Source: Oceanobacillus caeni (GTDB lineage: Bacteria > Bacillota > Bacilli > Bacillales > Amphibacillaceae). From it: a stretch of 64,000 nucleotides of DNA. This document shows, piece by piece, positions 55,384-64,000 of this stretch. Positions within the stretch are counted from its first letter, which is position 1, and each line of letters opens with the position of its first letter. The DNA lies in the NCBI RefSeq assembly GCF_019037185.1, contig NZ_JAHHXM010000017.1, positions 1 through 64,000 on the forward strand, written 5' to 3'. A program made the translations under genes and the position numbers. The notes under the pieces were generated by a model, which worked only from the letters and a program-made list of their open reading frames with translations, was not told where the DNA came from and did no database searches.

Positions 55384-56441
55384 GTTGGCAAGGTTTACTA
55401 CATGAATACAGAGATTTTTTACCCGTAACAGAAAAGACACCTAAACTTTCATTGCATGAAGGGAATACACCATTGATTCACTTTGCTAACTTATCAGAGC
55501 AACTCGGAATCGAACTATATGGAAAATATGAAGGACTTAACCCGACAGGTTCTTTTAAAGACCGTGGAATGGTTATGGCCGTAGCTAAAGCAATTGAAGA
55601 AGGAAGTCAATCTGTTATTTGTGCTTCTACAGGGAATACCTCTGCTGCAGCCGCTGCATATGCAGCAAGAGCCGGCATCCGAGCTGTTATTGTTATCCCT
55701 AAAGGAAAAGTAGCACTTGGTAAACTTGCTCAAGCCGTCATGTACGGAGCGGAAATTGTTGAAATTGATGGAAACTTTGACGAAGCATTAAAAATGGTTC
55801 GCGAAATTAGCAAAACTTCTCCAATTACACTTGTTAACTCGGTAAATCCGTATCGTCTAGAAGGGCAAAAAACTGCTGCATTCGAAATTTGTGATACATT
55901 AGGTTCAGCACCTGATATTCTAGCAATTCCAGTTGGTAATGCAGGTAACATCAGTGCATACTGGAAGGGATTCAAAGAATACAATGACAAAAAACAAACT
56001 GGTCTTCCTAAAATGTTCGGATTCGAAGCTGAGGGAGCAGCGGCTATCGTGAATGACAAAGTAATTGATCAGCCGGAAACAGTTGCAACCGCCATTCGTA
56101 TTGGTAACCCCGCAAGCTGGAACTTAGCTGTCAATGCAAGAGATGAATCTAACGGTATGATTGGATCTGTTACGGATGAAGAAATCTTAAAGGCATTTAA
56201 ACTCATTGCTAAATCAGAAGGAGTTTTTGCTGAACCAGGATCATGTGCTTCCATCGCCGGAGTTCTACAACAGGTAGAGAAAGGTACCATTGCTAAAGGT
56301 AGCAAGGTAGTTACAGTTCTAACTGGTAATGGCCTTAAAGATCCACAGACAGCAATTGACCAAATGGAAATTAACCCAGTATCTTTACCAAACGATGAAA
56401 AGGCTGTGAAAGAATATATTGAGTCTGTGGTGGGAGTATGA
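55380..56441 (+). CDS. thrC: Threonine synthase
   Basis: A 353-residue PLP enzyme turning O-phosphohomoserine into threonine. The PLP lysine is Lys60 in [12 protein letters not shown], the substrate loop [18 protein letters not shown] follows, and [16 protein letters not shown] binds the phosphate. It overlaps both hom and thrB by four bases. Confidence 0.96.
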   Translation: MSWQGLLHEYRDFLPVTEKTPKLSLHEGNTPLIHFANLSEQLGIELYGKYEGLNPTGSFKDRGMVMAVAKAIEEGSQSVICASTGNTSAAAAAYAARAGIRAVIVIPKGKVALGKLAQAVMYGAEIVEIDGNFDEALKMVREISKTSPITLVNSVNPYRLEGQKTAAFEICDTLGSAPDILAIPVGNAGNISAYWKGFKEYNDKKQTGLPKMFGFEAEGAAAIVNDKVIDQPETVATAIRIGNPASWNLAVNARDESNGMIGSVTDEEILKAFKLIAKSEGVFAEPGSCASIAGVLQQVEKGTIAKGSKVVTVLTGNGLKDPQTAIDQMEINPVSLPNDEKAVKEYIESVVGV

Positions 56442-57331
56442 AGTCATTTCAAATCTCTGTCCCAGCAACATCGGCAAATGTAGGACCAGGATTTGATTCG
56501 ATGGGACTTGCGCTAAAGTTATACTTGACATTACAAGTTGAAGAATCAGGCCAGTGGGAATTTATCCCTCCCACGGTCTCTAACTCTGACATTCCTTATG
56601 AAGAAAACTTCATATACAAGATTGCTAAACAAATAGCAGAACGTTATAATAAAACACTTCCCCCATGCAAGGTAACAGAAATAAGTGATATTCCTTTAGC
56701 AAGAGGACTTGGAAGTAGCGCTTCTGCTATATTAGCTGGTATTGAAATTGCCAATCAAGTTTGTCATTTAAATCTAAGTGATGACGATAAATTACGACTT
56801 GGTACAGTAATAGAGGGTCATCCGGATAACATAGCACCCGCCCTATTTGGCGGATTAGTCATATCTACGGATTTTGGTGAGGAAATCGTCCATATGGACC
56901 TACCTAATTTGGAATTGGATACGGTGGTATACATTCCAAATATAAAATTAAAAACGGAAGCATCAAGGAAAGTACTTCCAGAAGCATACCCAATGAAAAC
57001 CGCTGTAAAATCTAGTGGGATAGCCAATCTCGTAGTAGCAGCATTGTTACAAGGCGACTATACACTTGCAGGACGCATGATGGAAAAGGATTTATTCCAC
57101 GAACCATTTCGGAAAGAACTTATTCCAAATTACGATAAAATACGTGAAGATGCAAAAGGTCTAGGTGCTTATGGCACTATTTTAAGTGGAGCTGGGCCAA
57201 CTATGATTTCCTTTGTACCAGCTGGACAGGGTACAACTATTGCAGGGGCATTGCAACAAATATTGCCTGACTATAAAGTTAAAGCCTTGAACATGTGTAC
57301 AGAAGGTTTACAGGTTTTTTATCAAGAATAA
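56438..57331 (+). CDS. thrB: Homoserine kinase
   Basis: A 297-residue GHMP kinase that phosphorylates homoserine. Motifs are [16 protein letters not shown] near the N-terminus, the ATP loop [15 protein letters not shown] (about 87-101), [13 protein letters not shown] and [10 protein letters not shown] near the C-terminus. Terminal gene of the threonine operon. Confidence 0.95.
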   Translation: MKSFQISVPATSANVGPGFDSMGLALKLYLTLQVEESGQWEFIPPTVSNSDIPYEENFIYKIAKQIAERYNKTLPPCKVTEISDIPLARGLGSSASAILAGIEIANQVCHLNLSDDDKLRLGTVIEGHPDNIAPALFGGLVISTDFGEEIVHMDLPNLELDTVVYIPNIKLKTEASRKVLPEAYPMKTAVKSSGIANLVVAALLQGDYTLAGRMMEKDLFHEPFRKELIPNYDKIREDAKGLGAYGTILSGAGPTMISFVPAGQGTTIAGALQQILPDYKVKALNMCTEGLQVFYQE

Positions 57332-57336
57332 TCGAG

Positions 57337-57370
57337 AGAGGAAAACATTGTTTTTCCTCTTTTTTTTGTT
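57337..57370 (+). terminator. Terminator of hom-thrC-thrB
   Basis: AGAGGAAAA and TTTTTCCTCT followed by TTTTTTT. Confidence 0.85.
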
Positions 57371-57408
57371 CATAATAAAATTATCTTTATGTTTCAGAAA
57401 GGAGTTTC

Positions 57409-58404
57409 ATGATGAATCAATCATTTGAAGCACTAGTTGTTGACAAACAAGAAGATACATTCTTAAAAGAAGTGAAAACATTATCCATAGATGATTTACC
57501 AAAAGGAAACGTTTTAATCCAAGTCCATTATTCTGGTGTTAACTACAAAGATAGTCTAGCTGCTATTCCAAATGGAAATATTGTGAAATCCTATCCATTT
57601 GTACCAGGTATAGACTTAGCAGGTGTAGTAATTTCCTCAGAAGACAAACGTTTTAAAGAAGGCGATCAAGTTATTGCCACAAGTTACGAAATCGGGGTAT
57701 CCCACTTTGGAGGATATAGTCAATATGCCAGGATTCCATCTGAATGGATCGTTCCCCTACCTGATGGGTTAAGCCTAAAAGAAGCAATGATTATTGGAAC
57801 TGCTGGGTTTACAGCAGCTTTATCTGTTCAACGATTGTTAGAAAATCGTTTGCAACAAGAAAATGGTAAAGTCCTTGTAACAGGTGCTACCGGTGGTGTT
57901 GGAAGTTTCGCTACGGCCATCCTAGCAAAACTAGGCTTTGAGGTAGAAGCTAGTACAGGAAAAGACAGTGAGCACCAATACTTAAGAGACCTTGGCGCAT
58001 CTTCCATTGCATCACGGGAAGAAGTGTATGATGGAAAGATCCGTGCACTTGGAAAACAAAAATGGGCAGCTGCAGTTGATCCGGTTGGCGGTGAAGTTCT
58101 AGCCTCGGTTCTTAGTAACATTCAATATGGAGGTTCAGTCGCGGTAAGTGGGTTAACTGCTGGTAATAAAGTTCCAACAACTGTTTTTCCATTTATTCTT
58201 CGTGGAGTTAACCTCCTTGGAATTGACTCTGTATTTTGTCCAATGGAAACACGTGTTGATATATGGGAGCATCTAGCGTCTGATTTTAAACTAAACAATT
58301 TAGATTCCCTTGTACAGCAGGAAATTACCTTACAACAGCTCCCTGACGTTTTACCAACCCTTTTGAAAGGTGGAGCACGTGGGAGAACCATTGTTAAATT
58401 ATAA
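57409..58404 (+). CDS. YhdH/AcuI-type acrylyl-CoA or quinone reductase
   Basis: A 331-residue medium-chain oxidoreductase without zinc ligands. The N-terminal VHYSGVNYKDSLA and FVPGIDLAGVV are followed by the NADPH loop VTGATGGVGSFA (about 152-163) and the C-terminal GGARGRTIVKL. This is the YhdH/AcuI family; AcuI reduces acryloyl-CoA to propionyl-CoA. The substrate here is not shown. ATG follows AAAGGAG; start at 57409 or 57412. Confidence 0.88.
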   Translation: MMNQSFEALVVDKQEDTFLKEVKTLSIDDLPKGNVLIQVHYSGVNYKDSLAAIPNGNIVKSYPFVPGIDLAGVVISSEDKRFKEGDQVIATSYEIGVSHFGGYSQYARIPSEWIVPLPDGLSLKEAMIIGTAGFTAALSVQRLLENRLQQENGKVLVTGATGGVGSFATAILAKLGFEVEASTGKDSEHQYLRDLGASSIASREEVYDGKIRALGKQKWAAAVDPVGGEVLASVLSNIQYGGSVAVSGLTAGNKVPTTVFPFILRGVNLLGIDSVFCPMETRVDIWEHLASDFKLNNLDSLVQQEITLQQLPDVLPTLLKGGARGRTIVKL

Positions 58405-58413
58405 ATATAAAGC

Positions 58414-58464
58414 AATTAGAAAACGGGCATTCCCCTAACTTAAGCGGATGCCCGTTTTCTAATT
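58414..58464. terminator. Long bidirectional terminator
   Basis: AATTAGAAAACGGGCAT and ATGCCCGTTTTCTAATT form a perfect 17-base stem around a 17-base loop between convergent genes. Confidence 0.85.
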
Positions 58465-58633
58465 AAATAACAGGATAATAAGCTTCATACCTTGGATTGC
58501 AGTAATATGGTGGTCTGTTTCCTATCATTGGCAATTCAAACGGCTTTTGGTTTTTATTATAAAATACCGCTACCTTTTCATTAGATTGATTGATTAACAA
58601 GTATTTAACCTCAGGATTATAATAGTACTTCAC
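58463..58633 (-). CDS. Small Tyr/Asn-rich protein
   Basis: A 56-residue protein with KYYYNPEVKYLLINQSNEKVAVFYNKNQK (in parts) and a tail rich in Pro, Tyr and Cys (PPYYCNPRYEAYYPVI). GTG 58633 has AGGAGGG upstream; the ATG at 58654 precedes that site. No known family. Coat- or surface-associated small proteins have similar composition, which is only a suggestion. Confidence 0.5.
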   Translation of the reverse strand: MKYYYNPEVKYLLINQSNEKVAVFYNKNQKPFELPMIGNRPPYYCNPRYEAYYPVI

Positions 58634-58770
58634 AACATCCCTCCTAACATTCATCTTTCTTACACAGTATTCGAAAATTAACTAAAGTGAGCACGTACCT
58701 TCTATTCAAGCACAAGTATCGCCTAATCATCATAAATTAATCTTAACGTTTAACTATAGGAGGAAAGATA

Positions 58771-59688
58771 ATGTCCAATGATAAAACCAATAATCAAGAT
58801 TACCCTTTGTACCCGAATTACGGAAAAATCACGAAGTATGAGGATGTTGCCCTTACAGTACCTGAACAAAGACAATACTTCCAACCTGGAGTAGAAAGTC
58901 TAATGGTTCCACAACCAATTATAGAAAATCCCAATTATAAAGGTAGTGGCAAATTAAAGAATAAAGTAGCTCTTATTACTGGCGGTGATAGTGGAATCGG
59001 AGCAGCTGCAGCTATTGCTTTTGCGAAAGAAGGAGCAGATATTGCGATATCCTATTTAAACGAACATGAAGATGCCCATCGAACAAAGAACAGAATTGAA
59101 GAATTAGGACAACGCTGTCTAACACTGCCGGGAGATCTTCGGGAAAAACAACAATGCGTTCACATTGTTCGTAAGACAATAGAAACATTTGGTAAACTCG
59201 ATATTCTTTGTAATCATGTAGGAATTCAATTCCAACAATTAAGCTTATTAGATATTACGGATGAACAATTTGATGATACATTTAAAGTCAATGTGTATTC
59301 CCATTTTTACACAACAAGAGAAGCACTTAAATACTTAAAAGCCGGAAGTTCCATTATTAACACTTCCTCTGTCGTTGCATTCGATGGAAATGATCAACTC
59401 ATCGAGTATTCTGCAACGAAAGCAGCTATTGTTGGGTTTACACGTGCGTTGGCAAGAAATTTAGTAAAAAAGGGAATCCGGGTAAATGCTATTGCTCCTG
59501 GGCGAATATGGACACCTTTAATACCATCTAGCTTTTCCGCTGATCAAGTATCTCTTGCGGGTAACCCTATGGATCGCCAAGGTCAACCATTTGAACTCGC
59601 CCCAGCCTTTGTGTATCTTGCCTCAGATGATTCAAGATTTGTAACAGGTCAAGTTCAACACGTAAACGGCGGCCAAGTCTTTGGCTAA
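58771..59688 (+). CDS. Short-chain dehydrogenase (YdaD/YhdF-like)
   Basis: A 305-residue SDR with the N-terminal extension of the general-stress-protein 39 group ([15 protein letters not shown]). The NAD(P) loop is [12 protein letters not shown] (about 71-82), Ser is in INTSSVVAF and Tyr/Lys in YSATKAAI. C-terminal [11 protein letters not shown] is typical. In B. subtilis such genes belong to the general stress regulon; the substrate is unknown. The canonical NNAG motif reads CNHVG here. Confidence 0.88.
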   Translation: MSNDKTNNQDYPLYPNYGKITKYEDVALTVPEQRQYFQPGVESLMVPQPIIENPNYKGSGKLKNKVALITGGDSGIGAAAAIAFAKEGADIAISYLNEHEDAHRTKNRIEELGQRCLTLPGDLREKQQCVHIVRKTIETFGKLDILCNHVGIQFQQLSLLDITDEQFDDTFKVNVYSHFYTTREALKYLKAGSSIINTSSVVAFDGNDQLIEYSATKAAIVGFTRALARNLVKKGIRVNAIAPGRIWTPLIPSSFSADQVSLAGNPMDRQGQPFELAPAFVYLASDDSRFVTGQVQHVNGGQVFG

Positions 59689-59694
59689 AGAGCA

Positions 59695-59725
59695 AAAATG
59701 AGCCCTTCTGGGAGCTCATTTTTGT
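59695..59725. terminator. Bidirectional terminator
   Basis: AAAATGAGC and GCTCATTTTT around CCTTCTGGGA, between the SDR and argF genes. Confidence 0.8.
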
Positions 59726-59727
59726 AT

Positions 59728-60693
59728 CTAGCCCATTAATGCCGTCATTAATGCCTTTTGTGCGTGTAGACGGTTCTCTGCTTGTTGGAAGACTACAGAA
59801 TGTTTTCCATCAATAACTTCTGCAGTAACCTCTTCTTCACGATGCGCTGGTAAGCAATGCATAAAAGAGACATCCGACTTCGCTAAAGATAAAAGTTCTT
59901 TATTTACTTGATATCCCTTAAAGGCTATTTCACGTTTCGCTTGTTCTGCTTCTTGCCCCATACTTGCCCAAACATCTGTATAAATGACATCAGCATTTAC
60001 TACTGCTTCTTTCGGGTCTTCCATTACACTTATCATTGCCCCATGTGATTTCGCGATATGTTGTGCTCTGGCTACAATGGTAGGATCAGGCTGATAACCT
60101 TGAGGTGCTACGACAGTTAACTCCATTCCCATCAAGGCTGCACCAATCATAAGGGAATGAGCCATATTATTCCCATCACCTATGTATACCATTTTCACAC
60201 CATTAAGTGCACCTTTTACTTCTTTAACCGTTTGTAAATCAGCAAGAACTTGGCATGGGTGATAGGTATCAGTTAATCCATTAATAACTGGGATACTAGC
60301 ATATTTAGCCAATTCGTCTACCACTTTTTGTGAAAACGTACGAATCATCATTCCATCTAAATATCCGGATAAAACTTGAGCAGTATCAGCAATCGTTTCC
60401 CCTCTTCCAATTTGGATATCTTTAGAGGAAAGAAAAATCCCCATTCCACCAAGTTGATAAATACCAGCTTCAAAAGAAACCCGGGTTCTAGTAGACGACT
60501 TTTCAAAAATCATTCCTAACGTTTTCCCTTTTAAAGGTTCAAACGTAATCCCTTTTTTTCTTTGATCCTTTAAATAATCTGCTAAATCTAATAGATAATT
60601 TATTTCATCTTTTGTATAGTCAGCAAGTGTTAAAAAGTCACGTCCATGTAGTTCATGATTATTAAACGTTATTTGATTGTCCTTAGTTATCAT
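59728..60693 (-). CDS. argF: Ornithine carbamoyltransferase
   Basis: A 321-residue cytosolic enzyme that makes citrulline from ornithine and carbamoyl phosphate. The carbamoyl phosphate motif is SSTRT (66-70), the ornithine loop is near DTYHPCQ, and HCLPAHR is near 268. ATG 60693 follows a long G-run ribosome site. An ARG box upstream shows the gene is arginine-controlled, favouring the biosynthetic role, yet no other arginine gene is adjacent. Confidence 0.95.
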   Translation of the reverse strand: MITKDNQITFNNHELHGRDFLTLADYTKDEINYLLDLADYLKDQRKKGITFEPLKGKTLGMIFEKSSTRTRVSFEAGIYQLGGMGIFLSSKDIQIGRGETIADTAQVLSGYLDGMMIRTFSQKVVDELAKYASIPVINGLTDTYHPCQVLADLQTVKEVKGALNGVKMVYIGDGNNMAHSLMIGAALMGMELTVVAPQGYQPDPTIVARAQHIAKSHGAMISVMEDPKEAVVNADVIYTDVWASMGQEAEQAKREIAFKGYQVNKELLSLAKSDVSFMHCLPAHREEEVTAEVIDGKHSVVFQQAENRLHAQKALMTALMG

Positions 60694-60721
60694 AAGGTTC
60701 CCCCCCAAATTCATCTGTATA

Positions 60722-60735
60722 TGAATTATTATGCA
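60722..60735. promoter_or_regulatory. ARG box (ArgR/AhrC operator)
   Basis: TGAATTATTATGCA matches the TGNATWWWWATNCA consensus fully, 29 bases upstream of argF. A weaker second half site, AATAAATATACAA, lies a few bases farther out. Confidence 0.75.
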
Positions 60736-60836
60736 TCACTGGGAATAAATATACAATACCTATTTTATTATTTTCTACCAAATAAAGTGGAAATGCTAAG
60801 AAGCCGTAACAAAATGATTGCTACGGCGCTCTGCTA

Positions 60837-62027
60837 CTATAATCTCTTCAAAATAACGACCTTCAAATAATTTCCTTGTGGGAAACTCCGATCTGTTTGA
60901 AAATCGCTCGGCAAATCAAACTCCTCTAAAATCTTATAGTTTGTCCCACTATCCTTAAATCCTTTATCTATAAACCCTTTGAATTTCTTCATACTAAAAG
61001 AAGCATTGTTTGTGGACGCAACAATGATTCCACCTTTTCCCGTAATGGCAATTGTATCTTTTATTAAGGACGGGTAATCCTTCGCAGTACTAAACGTTCG
61101 CTTCTTGGAGCGAGCAAAACTCGGCGGATCTAAAATAACTAAATCAAATACCAAATTCTTTCGGTTTGCATATTTAAAGTAATCAAACACATCCATCACA
61201 ATGATGTCTTGTTCTTCAAAATCAATTCCATTCGTACTGAATTGTTCAATTGTTTTACTTTTACTACGCTTTGCCAAATCCACGCTTGTTGTTTTCTTAG
61301 CTCCGCCTAAAGCAGCCGCTACAGAAAAAGCCCCTGTATAAGAAAAAGTATTTAACACATTTTTCCCTTTAGCATATTTATCACGAATAATCTTCCTTAC
61401 ATTACGTTGATCAAGAAATATCCCCACCATTGCACCGTCATTTAAATAAACAGCATAATTCATTCCATTTTCTTTCACAATGATTGGAAATTCTCCCCGT
61501 TCCCCTTTCACAAAATCATCATCATTGATATATTTCCCTTTTGTATCAAAACGTTTTTTCTCATAAATTGCTTTGTACTCTCCGATTTCGTCTAATACAT
61601 CTATAACCGTTTCTTTAAAAGAGTAGGCGCCCTCACTATACCAATTAATGACATAATAACCGTCATAATAATCAATAGTGATGCCACCAATTCCATCTCC
61701 TTCCCCATTAAATATACGGAACGCATTTGTATTTTCATCCTGGAAGAATGCTTTCCTTTTATCGATTGCATTCGAGATTTTCTTTTTGAAAAAGGAAAAA
61801 TCTATATTTTCATGTTGTTTATCGGATAATACCCAACCTAAACCTTTATTTTGTTTTCCATAATAACCTTTAGCAATAAATTTTCCATTTGGTTCTACTA
61901 AATGAATGATGGAGCCTTCCTTTTGAATATCTTCTGAGTTGATAATCGTATCCTTATTGATTAATGGAAAATGTCTTTGATATTGATTGATATAACTAGC
62001 TTTCACTTTTAATTCTATTGGTTTCAT
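60837..62027 (-). CDS. Class I rRNA methyltransferase (RlmI/YwbD-like)
   Basis: A 396-residue SAM-dependent methyltransferase. An N-terminal PUA domain (about 1-75, with GSIIHLVEPNGKFIAKGYY, in parts) is followed by an EEHD-like middle domain and a Rossmann domain with GKNVLNTFSYTGAFSVAAA and the catalytic DLVILDPPSFARSKK. The family methylates 23S rRNA cytosine (RlmI) or related bases. It resembles B. subtilis YwbD. Monocistronic. Confidence 0.88.
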   Translation of the reverse strand: MKPIELKVKASYINQYQRHFPLINKDTIINSEDIQKEGSIIHLVEPNGKFIAKGYYGKQNKGLGWVLSDKQHENIDFSFFKKKISNAIDKRKAFFQDENTNAFRIFNGEGDGIGGITIDYYDGYYVINWYSEGAYSFKETVIDVLDEIGEYKAIYEKKRFDTKGKYINDDDFVKGERGEFPIIVKENGMNYAVYLNDGAMVGIFLDQRNVRKIIRDKYAKGKNVLNTFSYTGAFSVAAALGGAKKTTSVDLAKRSKSKTIEQFSTNGIDFEEQDIIVMDVFDYFKYANRKNLVFDLVILDPPSFARSKKRTFSTAKDYPSLIKDTIAITGKGGIIVASTNNASFSMKKFKGFIDKGFKDSGTNYKILEEFDLPSDFQTDRSFPQGNYLKVVILKRL

Positions 62028-62077
62028 ATTTTCATCCTTTACCAGCCTTTATTCTAAGTATACCCGTTATAGTCATA

Positions 62078-62117
62078 AAAAACCTGAGTAACCACTATGC
62101 TTGTTACTCAGGTTTTA
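62078..62117. terminator. Bidirectional terminator
   Basis: AAAACCTGAGTAAC and GTTACTCAGGTTTT around CACTATGCTT, downstream of hisC on the minus strand. Confidence 0.85.
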
Positions 62118-62121
62118 CCAA

Positions 62122-63213
62122 TTAATTTAAAACTTCTTTAAGAGCATTAAGGAAAAATTCATTCTCCTCTTTCGTTCCAATCGTCACACGAACATACTCT
62201 GGTAGACCCCAGATTTTTCCGTAGCGTACAATGACACCCTTAGCTAATAGTTCATTGTATAACTTTTCAGCATCTGATCCTAATTGTAATAAAATAAAAT
62301 TACTCATTGTTTCTACATAATTTAAACCTAGTTCAGAAAATGCTTGATAAAGCTCTTTTGCACCAGAAGCGTTCGCCTCTTTAGAAGCATTCACATGGTC
62401 CTCATCTAGAATAGCAGCCTTTGCAGCAGCTTGTGCTATACTGTTCACATTAAATGGTTCTTTTACTTTTAAGATTGTTTGAATAATTCCTTCCGAGGCA
62501 ACACCAAACCCAACGCGTAATCCAGCTAAACCATATATTTTAGAGAATGTTTGTAGCACTAGAACATTTTTACCAGTCTTTACAAATTCAATTCCATCCG
62601 TATAATCTTCAGCTGTTGCGTAATGACTATATGCACCATCAAAAACTACTAATACTCTTTCCGGTACTGCATTTAATAGAGTTTCCAAATCAGCTTTTGC
62701 TAAATATGTACCTGTAGGATTATTCGGTGAACAAATATAAAGTAATTTTGTCTTATCTGTTATAGCATCTACCATTTTTTGAACATTAAACTGAAACCCT
62801 TCGTCAAACGGAACGGGAACAACAGTAGCTCCCATTAGGTCAGCACCAAAGTCATACTCGCTAAACGATGGGGATGGTACCACGATTTCATCTCCTTCAT
62901 CTAAGAAGGCTTCTGATATTAAAGTAATCAATTCATCCGCACCGTTTGTGACAATAACTTGTTGTTTGGAAACATCTAATTTTCCCGAAATAGCTTCTTT
63001 TAATGCAGCTGTATCTGCATCTGGATAACGATTTAGTTCTGCTAATCTCTCAGATATTGCCGCCACACCTTTAGGTGACGGTCCTAAAGGGTTTTCATTA
63101 GAAGCTAATTTTACAACCTTTTCTAAGCCCAACTCTTCTTGTAACTCCCAAATAGGTTTTCCAGGAGAGTATGGTTTAATTTTTTCCAAGACTTTACGCG
63201 GTTTAACAGTCAT
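62122..63213 (-). CDS. hisC: Histidinol-phosphate aminotransferase
   Basis: A 363-residue fold-type I PLP aminotransferase. The Schiff-base lysine is Lys225 in TFSKIYGLAGLRVG; the N-terminal KLASNENPLGPSP and YICSPNNPTGTYL segments are typical of HisC. In B. subtilis HisC also serves tyrosine and phenylalanine synthesis and lies near trp; here it is alone, far from trp. ATG 63213 is chosen by a GGGAGA site and family length. Confidence 0.93.
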   Translation of the reverse strand: MTVKPRKVLEKIKPYSPGKPIWELQEELGLEKVVKLASNENPLGPSPKGVAAISERLAELNRYPDADTAALKEAISGKLDVSKQQVIVTNGADELITLISEAFLDEGDEIVVPSPSFSEYDFGADLMGATVVPVPFDEGFQFNVQKMVDAITDKTKLLYICSPNNPTGTYLAKADLETLLNAVPERVLVVFDGAYSHYATAEDYTDGIEFVKTGKNVLVLQTFSKIYGLAGLRVGFGVASEGIIQTILKVKEPFNVNSIAQAAAKAAILDEDHVNASKEANASGAKELYQAFSELGLNYVETMSNFILLQLGSDAEKLYNELLAKGVIVRYGKIWGLPEYVRVTIGTKEENEFFLNALKEVLN

Positions 63214-63319
63214 ATATGTATCTCCCTTTCTCAATTTCAATAACAAATTTAAGTAGATTGTTTCATTTAATTCATTCCATTATATAATATAAAGTTTTAA
63301 TATGGTAGAAGAAATATTC

Positions 63320-63736
63320 TCAATTTATATACCCTTTTTTAAATATATGGTATTTCTCAAAGTCTTGAAGAATATTTTGACGTAATAATTTTTTTGCATC
63401 TTCTTGATTAGCCCAGTAGAAGTCGGTATGTTCATTTGATAGTGTAACTTCATCATTATCAGTACTACATAGGTAATGCAAAAAAATTAATTGTCTATCT
63501 GGGTCATCGTTGATGGTGGTTGCATATAAGATTTTCTCAGGAATGACTTTTAAGCCTGTTTCCTCTTCAATTTCTCGTATAAGCGATTCTTCTAATTCTT
63601 CGCCATTTTTTAGCTTTCCCCCAGCTAATTCCCATTCCCCACCTCCAAATTTATTATGTGAAGATCGTTTAAGGAGTAAAATTTCCCCATTATATATGAT
63701 AAGACCTTTTACAATGACAACCATTTTCTTTTCCAC
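63320..63736 (-). CDS. Nudix hydrolase
   Basis: A 138-residue pyrophosphohydrolase. The Nudix box reads GGKLKNGEELEESLIREIEEETG in parts: GGKLKNGEELEE then REIEEETG, fitting GX5EX7REUXEEXGU. The substrate, often an oxidised nucleotide or a dinucleotide, is unknown. GTG at 63736 opens the frame; an in-frame ATG at 63724 is also possible. A repeat element lies upstream. Confidence 0.88.
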   Translation of the reverse strand: MEKKMVVIVKGLIIYNGEILLLKRSSHNKFGGGEWELAGGKLKNGEELEESLIREIEEETGLKVIPEKILYATTINDDPDRQLIFLHYLCSTDNDEVTLSNEHTDFYWANQEDAKKLLRQNILQDFEKYHIFKKGYIN

Positions 63737-63769
63737 TATTATACAACTCCCGAGTGTCTTTAAATGACG

Positions 63770-63838
63770 TGTTCAAAAAGGAGGATGAAAAGAAGCGCCG
63801 AAGTGTCATTTTCACCGAACTTTTTGAACAACCTCTTA
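63770..63838 (+). repeat. Dispersed palindromic element, short copy
   Basis: Ends match the long copy at 25416: TGTTCAAAAAGGAGGATGAA at left and CACCGAACTTTTTGAACAAC at right, with a centre of only about 15 bases. The right end supplies the stop codon of the following minus-strand gene fragment. Confidence 0.8.
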
Positions 63839-64000
63839 AAGCTTTTCTATTAGCTGTAGCCTAAATTCTCCAACCTTATTCTCTTCATATAAATTCGTAA
63901 TCGATGTTGAATAATTATAAATGACTGCTTGAAAGTCTAACTCCGCCTCCGGAATCTCTACACGAAAGTCATTTTTATAAAGTAGTGTAGTAATCTCATG
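63836..64000 (-). CDS. 3' fragment of an unidentified gene
   Basis: A minus-strand frame is open from the window edge to a stop at 63836-63838, giving about 54 C-terminal residues (ending ENKVGEFRLQLIEKL). It is partial; the start lies outside the window. The product is not recognised. Confidence 0.5.
   Translation of the reverse strand, partial: HEITTLLYKNDFRVEIPEAELDFQAVIYNYSTSITNLYEENKVGEFRLQLIEKL

Overview
The window is chromosomal DNA from a low-GC, spore-forming member of the Bacillaceae, most like the halotolerant Oceanobacillus/Virgibacillus group. The evidence is AT-rich codon use, strong GGAGG-type ribosome binding sites with frequent TTG and GTG starts, a CotF-type spore coat protein, YfhD and YueI family proteins, a dedicated ExoA, and palindromic intergenic repeats. 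No phage, insertion sequence, CRISPR array or rRNA gene was seen. The genus is an inference from gene content only.

Layout. 0-10 kb: type II IPP isomerase (fni), an HD hydrolase, an aldo/keto reductase, a two-domain sulfurtransferase, peptidase T, a VanY-type lipoprotein carboxypeptidase, a frameshifted secreted protein, a 42-bp tandem repeat, a DUF2269 membrane protein and a nitroreductase. 9.86-10.01 kb: a compact DnaA-box cluster. 10.1-17.1 kb: two consecutive Trp-specific T-box leaders and the complete trpEGDCFBA operon. 17.1-19.1 kb: a TPP riboswitch with terminator in front of lipM-lipA, so a thiamine sensor appears to control lipoate synthesis. 19.1-22 kb: a P1B-type metal ATPase with an unusual CPG motif and a small HMA metallochaperone, both with a TTGAC-N4-GTCAA palindrome upstream, then a thioredoxin-like protein. 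22-25.3 kb: a YtrA-like GntR/ABC operon with three copies of one operator.

25.4-38.4 kb: exoA, a frameshifted VOC protein, an MBL hydrolase, coat protein, AIM24 protein, yfhD, yueI, a 52-bp tandem repeat, a zinc-ribbon protein, a DJ-1/PfpI protein, acetoacetyl-CoA synthetase, panF with its YhdT partner, tRNA-Ala(GGC), a holin-like type I toxin with a decayed second copy, and a TipA/Mta-type regulator. 38.6-45.4 kb: a Gly/Pro-rich protein, a BCCT transporter, a squalene/phytoene-synthase-like protein, an MFS exporter and an AI-2E family transporter. 45.5-53.5 kb: a sorbitol PTS operon (SorC regulator, gutM, IIC, IIBC, IIA, sorbitol-6-phosphate dehydrogenase, fructose-6-phosphate aldolase), a divergent HAD phosphatase and a ptsI with no ptsH beside it. 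54-64 kb: hom-thrC-thrB, a YhdH/AcuI reductase, an SDR, argF with an ARG box, an RlmI-like methyltransferase, hisC, a Nudix hydrolase and a gene fragment cut by the window end.

Most genes are ordinary housekeeping genes. The interest is mainly regulatory and structural: the TPP-lipoate link, the DnaA-box cluster, the triple GntR operator, the CRP/FNR-like sites at the metal ATPase, several repeat families and a recurring pattern of one-base indels in A or T runs that break four reading frames.
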